The position numbers and the translations under genes were made by a program. This document shows positions 29,718-41,522 of a stretch of DNA of 64,000 bases, piece after piece. This stretch comes from Haematobia irritans. Its lineage: Eukaryota > Arthropoda > Insecta > Diptera > Muscidae. The notes under the pieces were generated by a model, which was given only the letters and a program-made list of their open reading frames with translations, was not told the origin of the DNA and ran no database searches. Numbering within the stretch: position 1 is the first letter of the stretch; every line of letters begins with the position of its first letter. The stretch is from positions 101,537,664-101,601,663 of the forward strand of contig NC_134398.1 in the NCBI RefSeq assembly GCF_050003625.1, written 5' to 3'.

Positions 29718-32207
29718 TGTTATGCGTGCGGCAGTGAACAACACATGGTAAACAATTGTGAGCAGAATAAAAAGAAGTCGTCGGTCGACAATACCAATCC
29801 ATCTTACATTATTTAATTTTAGATCACTGTCTAATGTTAATTTGAATTTTACTTTAGAATGGTTGATAGACTCTTGTAGCCCGATCAGCCTTATAAGAGA
29901 AAACGTTGTGTCTAATAACGTGGATATTTTTGAATTTAATAACTTTTCATTTTATGGATTAAATAATTCTAAATTAAAAATTAGTGGAAAAAAGTTCTGT
30001 TACATTTAAATATTGAATAAATTTATTTAATTTGAACTGATCGTGGTTAACACAGATTCTATGAAATATTCTGTGTTGTTAGGAAGAGATTCTCTGTCAC
30101 AGAATATCAAAATGATTATGTCAATTGATGTAAGCTCAAATTTAACTGTTTTATATCATAAGGTTGACAATAATGTTGAATATAAATTTAAAGACAAATT
30201 AGAAAATATTTTCCGTAAAACTTATATAAATATGGAACGACCTATGGAACCAGATTTTTCATTTCACATCTGGTTCCAATACCCAAGAATATAAAACTTT
30301 TCCATTGTCCTCCGCGTAGCTATCATATACTGAGAGAAATGAACTACAAAAGATTCTCGATGATTATTTAGAGAAAGGAATCATTAGAGTTAGCGAATCG
30401 GAATTTTCTTCACCTATAGTGTTAGTGCGTAAAAAGACAGGTGAAGGTGTGTTGATTTCAGGAATTTGAACAAGAATACAGAATTACAGACTTTAGTTGG
30501 TAAAACAATATGTACTAAACTGGATTTGTGGAATGTGTTTTTTTTCACATTCACAGGCATGAAGATTCCATAAAATATACGTCTTTCATTACACCTTTTG
30601 GGCTGTACGAAATTTTGAGGGTGCCGTTTGGCTTGAAGAATGTCCCATCAGTATTTCAAATGTTTGTTAACAAAATATTTTCAGATTTAATTAGACAAGG
30701 CAGCGTAACAATATATCTAGATGATATCTTAATAGCATCAAGAGACATTGAGGAACTTTACAATTGTTGAGGAAGTATGAAAAAAGGAATAATGACAGAT
30801 GAGAAAGGTGTGGAGGCAATTAAAAATTCCCTTATCAGACAGGTTCATTCGGTTCATAGCTGTTTAGGATTGTGCTCTTATTTAAGGCGTTTCATTAAGG
30901 ATTTTTCGATAATAGCCAAACCTTTGCACGATTTAACGAAAATATAGAAAATGTATGTTAGAACCCAAAGAAGTTAAAGCCTTTGACACTTTAAAGAAGA
31001 AACTTGGTAGATTTTTTAAAATAACAGCAGACTATAACTCACTTTAAATGACATTAAATAAAAAGGAGTTCATACCTCGAATTGCCAGATGGGCACTGGA
31101 AATACAAAATTTCGATTATGTCGTCGAACACGGTACGGGAAAGCGCCTGCACCATGTAGGTGCAGGTGCCATGAGATCATGGTTGTAGAAACCAATACTT
31201 CAGAAGAAAATTTAATTATAGTCAAAATAGAGACCCAAATATTCTGAAATTAAAGAGTCAATTACAACATAACATACAGAGTATAATAATTATGAGATGA
31301 GAAATGGTGTGCTATATAAAAAGGTAAATAAGAAAACATTGCGATTTTACGTTCCTTAGGATATGCAATCTCACTTTATTTATCATTATCATGACGAAAT
31401 GGGTCATGTGGGTGTCGGAAAGGTTGTTGAATTAATTGAGCGCACTTACTGGTTTCCGCAACTTAGAAAGAAAATAATTGATCATATTAAGAACTGTTTG
31501 AGATGCTTTGCACATAAAACTGGAAAGTTCGAAGGGTACTTGCATAATATACCAAAACCTAAAAAGCCGTTTGAAATGTTGCATGTAGACCATTATGGCC
31601 CAATTCATGGAAGTAGCCCGAAGAAACACTGTAATTTGTAATTATAGATGCGTATCCCAAGTTTGTGAAACTATATCCTATAAAAACTACTGCCACGTCT
31701 GAGGCGATTAGGGCCCTACAGGAGTACTTTAGATACTATAGTAGACCTACGTATATAATTTCCTACCGAGGTTCTTGTTTCACATCCAAAGAATTTGAAA
31801 AGTTTATTGAGGAGAACAACATTAGACAAATACTTATTGTTACCGGTTCACCACAAGCTAGTAGACAGGTTGAGAGGGTAAATAGAAATCTTGGGCCAGT
31901 GATAGCAAAACTTATATATTGCGAAAGCAATCAATCCTGGGAAAAAGTTATAGAATCTGTTAAATTCAGTTTGAACAGTACTAAACATAGAATGAATGAC
32001 CAGCACCCAAGCGTTATGTTATTTGGGGTAAACCAAAAAGGGAAAATTTTAGATCAAATTAGAGACAGCATTATGGATAATGATTTCGAGAATGTTGAAG
32101 ATATTAGAAATAAAGCTCACGAAAAGGAGATGCAAGCCCAGGCTTACAACGAAAGACAGGTTAAAAAGAAGAGAAAATCTCCCTTTAATTACGCAAAAGG
32201 AGACTAC
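29718..32207 (+). pseudogene. Gypsy 2 gag-pol remnant
   Basis: A CCHC knuckle (CYACGSEQHMVNNC) is encoded at 29718-29759. The protease has WLIDSCSPISLI with Asp-Ser-Cys in place of the usual Asp-Thr/Ser-Gly. RT blocks include SPIVLVRKKTGE, TPFGLYEILRVPFGL and the active site IYLDDILIAS near 30712. RNase H is mostly lost; a piece near 31080 (RIARWALEIQNFDYVVEHGTGK) remains. Integrase has its HHCC module (HYHDEMGHVG...CLRC), a first Asp in HVDHYGPI, a Tyr in place of the second Asp (SYRGSCFTS) and the Glu in RQVERVNR. Clearly inactive. Confidence 0.88.
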
Positions 32208-33101
32208 ACGGACGAAAAGGTGTGTTTTTTATATGTTTGGATACAAAAATAAGATGTTTGGGACAAAAAAATTTGACACAATATGTGTGGGTACAAGAAT
32301 ATTGTGTTTGAAAACTAGTATATTATGTTTGCAATCGATAATATGTTACAACATAATATGTTTACGTGAATAAATTTTTTAATACAAAAAATGTTTGCAC
32401 AGAAGCATATAATTCTTACAACGAACGTCCAAAGACGATATTTTTGGGAAGGTTACACTAACAATAGAAATAATACTTACCGCGTTAAAATATAATTTTA
32501 CATTTAAAACATACATTTTATGTTTTCAGTAAAATTAAAATTAGTACGCAGTTTTTCAACCTACTCGAATTAGAAATTATTATTTCCAATTTAGTGGCTG
32601 TGGTTGCCAACAATACTTTTTGTTTAATTGTTTAATTGTTCAATTGGCACAGAAAACTATTATTTTTCATTTCGAAGATAATAAGCAACAATATGCATTA
32701 TACGCCTATTTTTATTATTAACATCGTCTTTGCAACTAACCTGGAAATTACGTACAAAATCTAGAAGTGATTGGAAAAATAATATGTGTGAATATAAACA
32801 AATATAAATTTAAAAATTTGGAGTAAACATATGTTATATATGTTGTAATATACGACTTCGCCAAAAATTTGATATGCTTAAGTGAAAATATTATTAAATT
32901 TGAATATTAAAATGAGTGTTCGGAGAAAATACTTATTCGGAACCAAGTGAAAAGACATTTCAAAATAAGAGCATGAGTTTTGTTTATCATTTTCGCATTA
33001 TGGGCACAACTTTCAAACAAAGAAAATTAAAAAAAAAAAAAAACAGTGGAAAATATAAAAATTACAAAGGGATCTTCATAAAACTAACGATAGGGCACTA
33101 T

Positions 33102-33885
33102 AGACTGAAAAAAAGCATGCCCGGTTCCAAAGATTTTGTCTCTACTTTAACAATTTTGGTATTGATTCCGAGCCAAAGAAGCGGAGAATTCCAGTAAGGA
33201 TACTTTTAAGACACAATTCTCTTTTAAATGTGGTTTTTTTGTACTTGACTCTACGAGGCAAATTTTAATTTTTAGCTTTTTTAGCATTTTTTCATATGTC
33301 AAAGTCCGTTAAAAACAAGACTTCCAATAGAAATTACGATATGCTTCAAGTGAAAAATGTCTTTAAAATAAAGTGTTGAAAAACATGTTTTATTTTTGAA
33401 CGATTTTTTGCTTTGTAGTCAAGATGCAAAAATGCAACAAATTTCAGACAATTTCATTAATTTTAAAGAATTTTTCTGAATTATTATTCTGAATTATTAT
33501 AAAGTGCGTGGAATACAAAAACATAACAAAAAGCGCAGAGGCAAGGAATGTAATCAGCAAATTCATAGTGCTCCGACGCATGCTGTGTAACTCAATTGAA
33601 TAATCGTATTCCTCAACGCATTCGAATACAACGTACGCACGCATGACCGCATGGTATGTAATTCCACCTTCAGTCCAAAAATTTATTCTTTCATGTTATG
33701 ATACCCATTTTCAAGTCAAATCACTTAATTATAAGGACAACACGACTTCATTGATAAGTTTATTGACTTTTGAACAAGGAAAAAACTTTATATTAGAGAA
33801 ATGCGTCTTCTAAGCTAAGCAAAATTTGTATTCTTATTTTAAGGACATGAAATCTTTGGCCTCACAACACAATTTTTTTCAGTGT
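33102..33885. mobile_element. MITE-like element with ACTGAAAAAAA ends
   Basis: Left end GACTGAAAAAAAGCATGC, right end (inverted) ACACTGAAAAAAATTGTG. About 780 bp, non-coding. The left breakpoint of the large tandem duplication (33847) falls inside its right part. Confidence 0.6.
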
Positions 33886-34748
33886 ACTCTTTTTGTGACA
33901 GTTGTGACAGTAAAATGAAAACAGGGGGAAACAGTGAAAAATTAAACAGTAAGATATATAAAAACAAAGTTTAGTTCCTCTTTATTAATAAGTAGTCCAA
34001 GAGGAGTTGACGGATACTTTCGAAAATAAATGCGGGCATTGTGTTCGAGTTTTGTCGCTAAAATTATTTCTCATTTTGGCGGCAAAACTCGAATCGGTAA
34101 AAACAGAATAACATTATAACTCTTTTCGGCAAAATGTGTTATAACTTGGTGGGGAATGATCCAAAGCAACAATTTAATACGTTTATTTTCTTTAAAATAA
34201 ATTATTAAAGAAAAGTAAAAGGGTAAACAAGGCCATTTTAACGCGATAATGCCAACTTTATACCGGCCTTAAAAGTGAAATTAAGTACAAAATTATTCGT
34301 TAATAAAAATTCATATTTATTTGTATTTCTAAATTAATGGTTTTACATGCTAGCAAACAATTGTTCACATCTAAATAAATTTATGTGTTGGTTGTATAAT
34401 TATTGTATAGAATTTAAATATAATGTGCTTTTGAATGGTTATCGTTAACTTTAGAATTCGATGGAAAAATATTTATATATACTTCACGTTCTTCTTTTGT
34501 AAGAGTTTTTGAATTTCTTCGTAAATTTCAAACTTGATACAAAAAACTATTTTTGTTACATAATTTTTTTTTTGTTGCAATAAAAAAATAATATTTGATT
34601 TGAACTCAGTCCATTTCTTTTATAAGACACACTTTACAGTTTCGTAGTAAAAATTTAATATAGTAGTATGTAATGTTGAACACCTTTTCGGGATCTTCCG
34701 AACATATGTGGAATATATGTAAAAAAAATAAAAAAAAAAATTGGTGTT

Positions 34749-34824
34749 CGATCGAAGCAGGGATCGAACCCAGGACCCTTGGCATCCAAGACGGACGTAG
34801 CAACCACTGATCCACGTCGCCAAC
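34749..34824 (-). repeat. tRNA-derived SINE-like head 1 (copy A)
   Basis: Minus strand contains an A-box-like TGGATCAGTGGTTGC and a B-box GGTTCGATCCC, with a possible anticodon arm around CTTGGATGCCAAG. It lies next to A/T-rich tails. It looks like a tRNA-derived promoter rather than a functional tRNA because the acceptor stem is not well paired. Confidence 0.65.
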
Positions 34825-34935
34825 AAATGTATATTTCTATTAAACAATGCTATGTTTGCATCGGCTCGTGGGCGCTGCAAGCTATGCTATACAAATGTAA
34901 CTTATAGCGATAATTATCTATTGATGACTATAACA

Positions 34936-35004
34936 GCTACGTAGCTCAGTGGATAGTGTGCTGGCTTACAAACTGTGTGGTCCGCTGTTCGAATACCCGT
35001 CCGG
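34936..35004 (+). repeat. tRNA-derived SINE-like head 2 (copy A)
   Basis: Plus strand GCTACGTAGCTCAGTGGATAG is A-box-like, and GGTCCGCTGTTCGAATACCC is B-box-like with mismatches. It lies 112 bases from head 1 in the opposite direction, so the two internal promoters diverge. T-stem pairing is imperfect, arguing against a true tRNA gene. Confidence 0.65.
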
Positions 35005-35440
35005 AAAAAGGTAAAATTTAAAAAAAATTATAAAATTGAATAATTTCTTCTACAATGTTTGTATTACAGAAAAAAGTGCTAAGAACTAAAAAACTGGCGG
35101 AAGCGAGAAAGATGTGAGGGAATAGACAATAAGCAGAAAAAAATTAATGAGCACAATCTTCTTTGGGAGAAAATTCTTCTAAGCTTATAATAGTTTTGGG
35201 CCCAAAATGCTTCCAAACATATTATATGTTCACATTATAACATATAGTTTTTTGGAAGACAACATTATTGACTTTGGATGGAAAAATAGAAAATTGTTTA
35301 GACCAATATGCTTTCAAACATATTATATATTGGAAGAAATCAAATATATAAATGTTTGGGCAATACCCAAAAATTTACATGCTTGAAGCAAAATGTGTTT
35401 GGGAGTATATTTTACATAAGCGATTTTTTTCAGGGTGTAC

Positions 35441-35590
35441 GTTATAATAAATAATTTCGATACTAGCAAAGGTGTAGCAAGGAAACTAATACCTCGATAC
35501 AAAATGCCGTATAAAATAATAGAAGTTTTGGGAAATTATCGATATTTTAGAGGACGTAGACGATTGCCAACAAACTCAAATGCCTTATAG
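35441..35590 (+). pseudogene. Gypsy 2 integrase C-terminus (after the insertion)
   Basis: The frame reads VIINNFDTSKGVARKLIPRY, then KMPYKIIEVLGNYRY, the tail typical of Gypsy integrases. It continues the frame left at 32207. A second copy lies at 49504-49653 in duplicate B. Confidence 0.85.
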
Positions 35591-35980
35591 GGTACATGGG
35601 CCGCAATCAACATTAAACACTGGTTTCGAGGACGGTGTAATTGACTAACAAGAATCTGAATAATCGGGTTATTCTTTTTGTCAGGAAGGCCGAATTGTAG
35701 TATATTATTAGTATCTAACCCCCATATTCATAAAAATTAACGTAAACTTTAAACCTACTATTACCATACAAATTCCTTCCATAAATTTTCAATAAATTAT
35801 TATGAATACAGGCAGAAGTATTTTGCTAATCCCTAAGCTGTACCTTATTGTAGTAAACATTAGAGCCCGGAGAAAAAAAGCAAAAAACGGCTGAAGATAT
35901 TAGTATATTTTTTCAACAAATATTAAAGTTTATATTCTTTAAAATGGTTTCTCAAAAAAAGTAATCGTGAAAAATGGCGC
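35591..35980. other. Gypsy 2 tail / LTR-like and LINE 3' flank, non-coding
   Basis: Contains a stop-rich end of the Gypsy polyprotein, AGGAAGGCCGAATTGTAG as a possible polypurine tract and LTR start (about 35683), and AT-rich sequence up to the LINE 3' end. No ORF. Confidence 0.5.
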
Positions 35981-35982
35981 TT

Positions 35983-36517
35983 TTAGCGGGTAAACTCGAA
36001 CTTAAACACATTAAACATCAGGAGTGATATCTGACGTCTCGAGAACATTAGCATATCTAGTGTGCGGTTTAAGTTGAAATGGGGCTTGGTGTCGTTACAA
36101 CCCTTGCAATTCTCCCATCGAACACTTGCCATCATAACAGCCTTCTCACGCAGTATGAGCTTGCAGGTAGCTAGGGGCATACCAACAAATTCTAGTTCCC
36201 CTGGAATACGTAAGGTAGTCCCTAGCCTTGCCAACTCACCCGCTTCGCAGTTCCCCGGTATGTTCCTATGGCCAGGCACCCATATTAGGTGAATATTGTA
36301 CTGCTCAGCCATCTCATTGAGAGATTTGCGGCAGTCGATGGCCGTTTTCGAGTTGAGGAACACAGAATCCAAGGATTTTATTGCAGGTTGACTGTCTGAG
36401 TATATATTAATGCCCACATTTTTTGGAACATTACTTCTCAGCCAATTCGCCACTTCTCTTATTGCTAATATTTCAGCCTGAAAAACACTACAGTGATTAG
36501 GTAATGTTTTCGCTATT
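35983..36517 (-). pseudogene. LINE copy A RNase H domain
   Basis: The frame holds INIYSDSQPAIKSL (catalytic Asp), then HLIWVPGHRNIPGNCEAGELAR, the RNase H end with His and Glu. A CKGCND segment follows. The start of the domain (first catalytic Asp of DFYTDGSKLN) is found only in the neighbouring frame; here the preceding copy reads DFYTE followed by a stop at 36513. Confidence 0.85.
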
Positions 36518-37258
36518 CAGTGTAGAAATCTAAATATTCTTTATTCCCCGGGGTCTGTGTGCACCACGCCTCACTGTTGGGGATTAGAGTCTCAAACATT
36601 TTGTCGAAAAGTGGACTCGCCAAAGTGTAATCCACTACGTTAGGCACATCTGGCATTATCTTGAAGACCGAACTGTGACCGTAATTTTTCCCGACCACAG
36701 CGATAGCTCGCGCAACCGCACAGCCGTTGTTGCAGCTGACTGTTTGGCCAAAATGTCTAAAGACAATATATGCAGCATGACATTAATGAAATTTGTTCCT
36801 GTCTTGCTGAATGCGCCTGAAATACACAAACACGCCATACGCTGAACTTTATCTAAACAAGTCGGTTTCTGAAGTGCCCATTCAATTTGGAGCCATCAGT
36901 GTAGAAATCTATATATCTTTTATTCCCCGGGGTCTGTGTACACCACGCCTCACTGTTGGGAATTAGAGTTTCAAACTTTTTGTCGAAAAGTGTTTTTGCC
37001 AGGGTGTAATCCACTACGTTAGGCACATCTGGCATTACTTTGAGGACCGAACTATGACCGTACATTTTTTCCGACCACAGCGATAGCTCGCGCAACCGCA
37101 CAGCCGTTGTTGCAACTGACTGTTTGGCCAAAATGTCTAAAGGCAATAGATGTAGCATGACATTAAGGGAGTCTGTTCCTGTCTTACTAAATGCGCCTGA
37201 GATACATAAGCTCGCCATACGCTGAACTTTATCTAAATAAGTCGGTTTCTGAAGTGCC
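36518..37258. repeat. Direct repeat inside the LINE (two ~361 bp copies, offset 379)
   Basis: 36518-36878 and 36897-37258 match with roughly 8 percent differences. Both encode the stretch from DKVQRMA to the first RNase H acid. Likely causes are an internal duplication or the junction of two LINE copies, one lacking its 3' end and one lacking its 5' end. Confidence 0.85.
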
Positions 37259-39659
37259 GGCCACCAGACTACAACACCATATAGCATTATAGGTCTAACC
37301 ACTGCCGTGTATAGCCAATGCACAATTTTTGGTTTTAGTCCCCACTTTTTTCCTATTGCCTTTTTGCACGAGTACAAAGCTACCGTTGCTTTTCTCGCCC
37401 TTTCTTCAATATTAAGCTTAAAGTTCAGCTTCCTGTCCAAAATATCGCCAAGGTATTTTGCACACTCACGAAAGGTAATTTCAATACCCCCTAAGGAAAT
37501 AGGCCTAACCGTGGGAGTTTTGCGATCTTTGCAGTACATGACTAATTCTGTATTTGCAGGATTTACCCCAAGACCATTGTCTTTCGCCCATTTCTCAGTC
37601 ATCCGGAGAGCCCTCTGAATAATATCTCTGATTGTGGATGGGAATTTTCCCCTGGTTGCCAGAGCCACATCATCTGCGTATGCCCCCACTTTTACCCTTT
37701 CTTTTTCTAGAGTAACCAGAAGGTTATTTATAGCAACATTCCAAAGAAGAGGTGATAGAACTCCTCCTTGGGGAGTGCCTCTGTTCACATACCTTTGTAT
37801 GTTTGCTTGTCCTAGTGTGACTGAAATACGTCTCTTCATTAGCAGTTCGTCTAACAGCCTGAGTATACATGGATCAACATTCAGAGTTGTCAGTCCATTT
37901 AATATCGAGCTCGGGTGGACATTATTGAACGCCCCTTCGATGTCTAGAAATGCCACGATTGTGTATTCTTTAACAGATAGTGAGCTTTCAATAAAGCTGA
38001 CTAGTTCATGTAGTGTGGTCTCAGTAGACCTGCCCTTCGAGTATGCATGCTGTCGTTTCGAGAACAAAATTGAATCGATGCTAGTTCTAAGATAAATATC
38101 TATCATCCTCTCCAGAGTCTTAAGTAGGAATGAGGATAAGCTGATTGGTCGGAAATCCTTCGCCCTCGAGTGAGAGGCTTTTCCCGCTTTAGGTATGAAA
38201 ACGACTTTTGTTTCCCTCCACTTTCCTGGGATATATGATAAGTTGATACATCCTTTATATATCGCCGACAACCAGGGGATAATTTTGTCAGTTGCTGCTT
38301 GTAACTCCGCCGGAGTAATTCCATCAGGTCCGGGGGATTTGAATAGTCCAAAGCTATTTAGCGCCCATCTTATTCTAGTTTCCGATACAATTTCCTCGAC
38401 AGGAAAAGACCGCTGAGCCACTGTGGCACCGCCAGTACATGGTTCAACCGTCTGATTTCCAGGAAAATGTGTGTCCAATAGTACCTCCAGCGTCTCCTCA
38501 CTGGACGTTGTCCAATTGCCCTCCGATGTTTTAATGAAACCTGGAGCGGAGTTGGTGGATGCTAGAACCTTCCGTAGTCTGGAAGCCTCGGACGTATTCT
38601 CAATACTGCTGCAGTAATCATTCCAAGAGTTATGCTGAGCCTTTCTCAGTTCTCGCTTGTATCCTCTCAGATTCTTCTTGTAAGCGTCCCAGTCCTCAGG
38701 GGCTCTGGTGGACTTTGCCTTGTTAAAGAGCTTCCTGCAGGATTTCCTCACATTACTTAATTCCGTAGACCACCATGGTAGTCGATTTTTGCCCCTTGGC
38801 TTCCCTCTAGGGCATGCAGCTTTCAGTGAGATGTTGAAGGCCCTAGTAATCCGCTCCACTGCGTGTTCGATATCTTGCACATTTCTCATATTTGTCTCTG
38901 TTATTTCCGGTATCATCATATTGAACGATTTCCTATACCTATTCCAGTCAGCTTTCCTAACATTTGGCGGAAATATGGTCTTGGTGATATTAACATCAAA
39001 TTTGAATCTGATGTAGCGATGATCTGAGAAGCTGTGTTCACTTAAAACCTGCCACTCAGATATCATTTCATTCAGTTCTTGCGAGGCCAAGGTGATGTCC
39101 AAAACCTCTTGCCTGTTTTTAGTGACAAAGGTTGGGGCATCTCCCTTGTTGCAAACTACCAGATTAGTACGCAAAATAAACTCTATTAGCGACTCTCCCC
39201 TTGCATTAGTATCACTACTTCCCCATATACTATGATGTGCATTCGCATCGCATCCCATAATGAGTTTCGTCTTTGTTTTCAGTGATTCCTCCACTAAGGT
39301 CTTAACGGCACATGGAGGCATCTCCCTGTCATGTCCCATGTAGACCGAAGATACCCAATATTTGAATTTGGCTACTTCTAAACTGGCAACGACAGTGTCT
39401 GTATTGCGCATTGAAGGAAGCAGAAACAAGTTAAGCTCGAAACAAGTTAAGCTCGATTTACATCATTACCAGTATACTGCAATAGTTTGAACCCCGGAGT
39501 ACTTAATTCACATATTTTGTTTCTATAAACATATGGTTCTTGAATAAGAACTATGTCTATGTCCCCTTTCATCAGGAGAACTTTTAAGGCAGCACATGCA
39601 GCCTTACAATGATGAAGATTTATCTGGAGGATCCGTAGGACCATCGAGATTTTCAACAA
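36853..39659 (-). pseudogene. LINE copy A ORF2: endonuclease and reverse transcriptase
   Basis: Endonuclease landmarks: LQINLHHCKAA, VLIQEPYV (Glu), GCDANAHHSIWG (Asp, Asn), SFSDHRYI (Asp, His). RT landmarks: FRPISLSSFLLKTLERM, VAFLDIEGAFNNV, GTPQGGVLSPLLWN, AYADDVAL. The frame is open for 858 residues from about 39429 to 36853. Upstream it is broken by a 16 bp tandem duplication (39423-39438 and 39439-39454) that replaces 23 bases of the normal gene. It ends early at LNGHFRNRLV, because it runs into the second copy of the direct repeat. Confidence 0.9.
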
Positions 39660-40975
39660 CCGTCACATCAGCCGCTTCAATCGAGTCATCAAGAATGTCC
39701 TCTTCAGAGATCTCGGTGACTCTCGCAATATCCATAGGTTCACCTTTGGTGAGTTCTGAGGCAGTAGAAGCCTCCTCACGCATACGGTATCTATCCATAT
39801 CTTCAACTTTGGTATCTCCCTCGACTTCGCAAGAGGATCCGCTTACTTCTGATTCAGACAGAGGCTTGTCCATTTCTGAATCCTTTAGCTGATCGTTTTT
39901 ATACACCTTCATTCACGGCCCTGAGACTTTGCTAGATGTGGCAAAGACTGAGTGTTCAATATAAACACTGCATGCCGTCTTGGTCCATCCACTTCATCCA
40001 AACGGCCAACCTTCCAATCAGCTGTTGGAAGATCTGGATTGCATCGTTTCAGTCTATTTAAAATAGATTCAGGGTCAGAATGGTTTGCAGGTATCCACAC
40101 ATGTGCTCTAGGTCTAGCCGGTATGTCTTTCTTCTCGACTAACTCTAGAGCAGCTCCTTCCCAAACTTCACCAATTAGTATCAGAGCAGCTTTAAAACAT
40201 TCTATAGACCTCTGGTCCTTAAATGCGACTAGCTTAAATCGTCCTTGATACCAACCAGCCTCTTGGTGTCGAGGATCTGGACCGGGAAACTTTTCCAGCT
40301 CCTGTGAGTAGACGACAGACAGAGCATTCTCAATTTCCCCCCATTTTTGCTTTGGAACCATACCGTCCAATGCTCCTTTATTAATGATAGCCATCACAAG
40401 GCTGTCTTTAGCAACTGAGGCAAACGATCTTTGATCCCTTTTAGAGGATTGCAGCTCATACGGTGATCGTTCCCTTTTTCCAGCCTCAAGAATTCCTTGA
40501 GCCCATTTTAAGGAATCGTTTTGTTTATCCGACAGCGTGCTTGGGTCGACTGATCCTAACTTCTTTATGATAAACAAAGAATTTCTGCGTTCCTTGATGA
40601 GTTTATCCGCTATTAAAAAACACGTCCGTTCCGTTCGACGGGTGAATAACAAGTTAGCAACCCAGTGGATGACTTTGAATTTCGCTGCATGGTGGTTTAT
40701 TATTTCCACCACACGTGAAATTCGTAATAAGTACTTATTACGATGAAATACTCCGCTATTAGAAAACACGTCCGTTCAGTTCGACGGTTGAATAATGAAT
40801 CATCTTATGTTAATTGTAGATTTAATTATGTTTACAAGGTCCTCAGCGGGGAGATTCATTTTACTAGACGATGCAGTTTTATCTGTTTCAGGAGATATTT
40901 CTGACCTATTGCGTTTTGAAATCGGACTTGAAAATGTTTGATGGGTATTCAATAAGTTAGTTGGTGGGCTCATAC
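39604..40975 (-). pseudogene. LINE copy A ORF1 (DUF4780-like nucleic-acid-binding protein)
   Basis: The main frame reads SLKWAQGILEAGKRERSP, then DSLVMAIINKG, FKDQRSIECFKAALILIGE, and ARPRAHVWIPANHSDPES, a region I associate with DUF4780 in insect LINE ORF1 proteins. The C-terminal acidic 102 residues (MKVYKNDQ...SSSL) follow in an overlapping frame (ATGA), while in copy C they are fused to the main frame. The N-terminus appears at 40975-40812 (MSPPTNLLNTHQTFSS...). Between it and the main part lie two copies of a CGTCGAACGGAACGGACGTG module that replaced the Gly/Ser-rich middle seen in copy C. Confidence 0.75.
40723..40742. repeat. Perfect 20 bp palindrome (copy A)
   Basis: CGTAATAAGTACTTATTACG is self-complementary over its whole length. 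It lies between the two CGTCGAAC-type modules. The same stretch is at 54115-54134 in copy B, and a diverged form (CGTAATAGGTACCTACTAAG) precedes the element at 47242 and 60633. Confidence 0.85.
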
Positions 40976-41522
40976 TGTGGCATACTTTGAGCGCTAGATT
41001 TCCAACCCTTTTATCGGTTGGTTGGCAATGCGATTATTGGATGATCGATCATTATTTGTTCTCGTGTGTTATTGCCTGCCTTATGTTTGAAGGAACAGGT
41101 CAGCTGATGTTATTATTTTGGTTTAATTATGGCGGTGCAAAAATTAGCTTTCCAGTGGTAATAAATACAATTTTCACACAACAAACTGAGGAAAATGCGA
41201 ATTTTAGTGATTCACCGGTGAAGCTTAGTGTTGAGTTTCAATCATCACTTGTCCACAAGCATCTAATCTTTATGGTGGTATATTTTCTGCCCGTAGAGTC
41301 CCTTTGCAGTTCTTTGGGAGCAGCTCCAACTTTGTTGACAGTCAATTATTTCATACAATTGGTACATTTTTGTTTTGGATTTTATCCGCTTCATGCTGTG
41401 TGTTGGTTGAATCTTTTAGAGTCATATACCAGAGTTGGTTAATAACAACGTCACACATAAAGTGCTAACGTTGAATGCAACTTTTAATTCCGCATATTTT
41501 TATTTTGTTTTTAGAGTGTTAT
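40976..41522. other. LINE 5' flank, non-coding
   Basis: A 151-codon plus-strand frame (40987-41442) crosses this stretch, but its composition and position opposite the LINE leader suggest chance. No motif recognised. Confidence 0.45.

Larger units (their letters stand above)
32208..35437. mobile_element. 3,230 bp insertion within Gypsy 2 (composite, non-coding)
   Basis: The Gypsy 2 integrase frame stops matching after GDY (TAC at 32205-32207) and resumes exactly after a second TAC (35438-35440), which fits an insertion with a 3 bp target duplication. The inserted DNA has no long ORF. It includes a MITE-like element (33102-33885) and two tRNA-like heads, and ends ...TTTTTTTCAGGGTG. Clear terminal inverted repeats are not visible. 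Confidence 0.75.
29700..35720 (+). mobile_element. Decayed Ty3/Gypsy retrotransposon 2, interrupted by a 3.2 kb insertion
   Basis: Plus-strand gag zinc knuckle, protease, RT, RNase H remnant and integrase in order, from 29718 to 32207. The integrase C-terminus resumes at 35441. A polypurine-like stretch and TGTAGTATATT near 35690 may mark the 3' LTR start. Many stops and small deletions; the family looks distinct from Gypsy 1 because it has a CCHC knuckle and different RT. Confidence 0.88.
35983..40975 (-). mobile_element. LINE of the I/LOA type with RNase H, copy A
   Basis: Minus-strand element with ORF1, then ORF2 holding an apurinic endonuclease, reverse transcriptase and RNase H. That order, with RNase H at the end, is found in I, LOA/Bilbo and related clades. 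ORF1 is broken in its middle, ORF2 has a frameshift in the endonuclease, and a ~360 bp stretch occurs twice. Inactive. Confidence 0.9.

Noticed and set aside
34936..35004. Functional tRNA gene
   Set aside because: Acceptor and T stems do not pair well, and the stretch is flanked by AT-rich tails as in SINEs.
40987..41442. 151-codon plus-strand ORF as a host gene
   Set aside because: No recognisable domain, hydrophobic low-complexity pieces, and it lies opposite the LINE leader; its copy in B is identical only because of the duplication.
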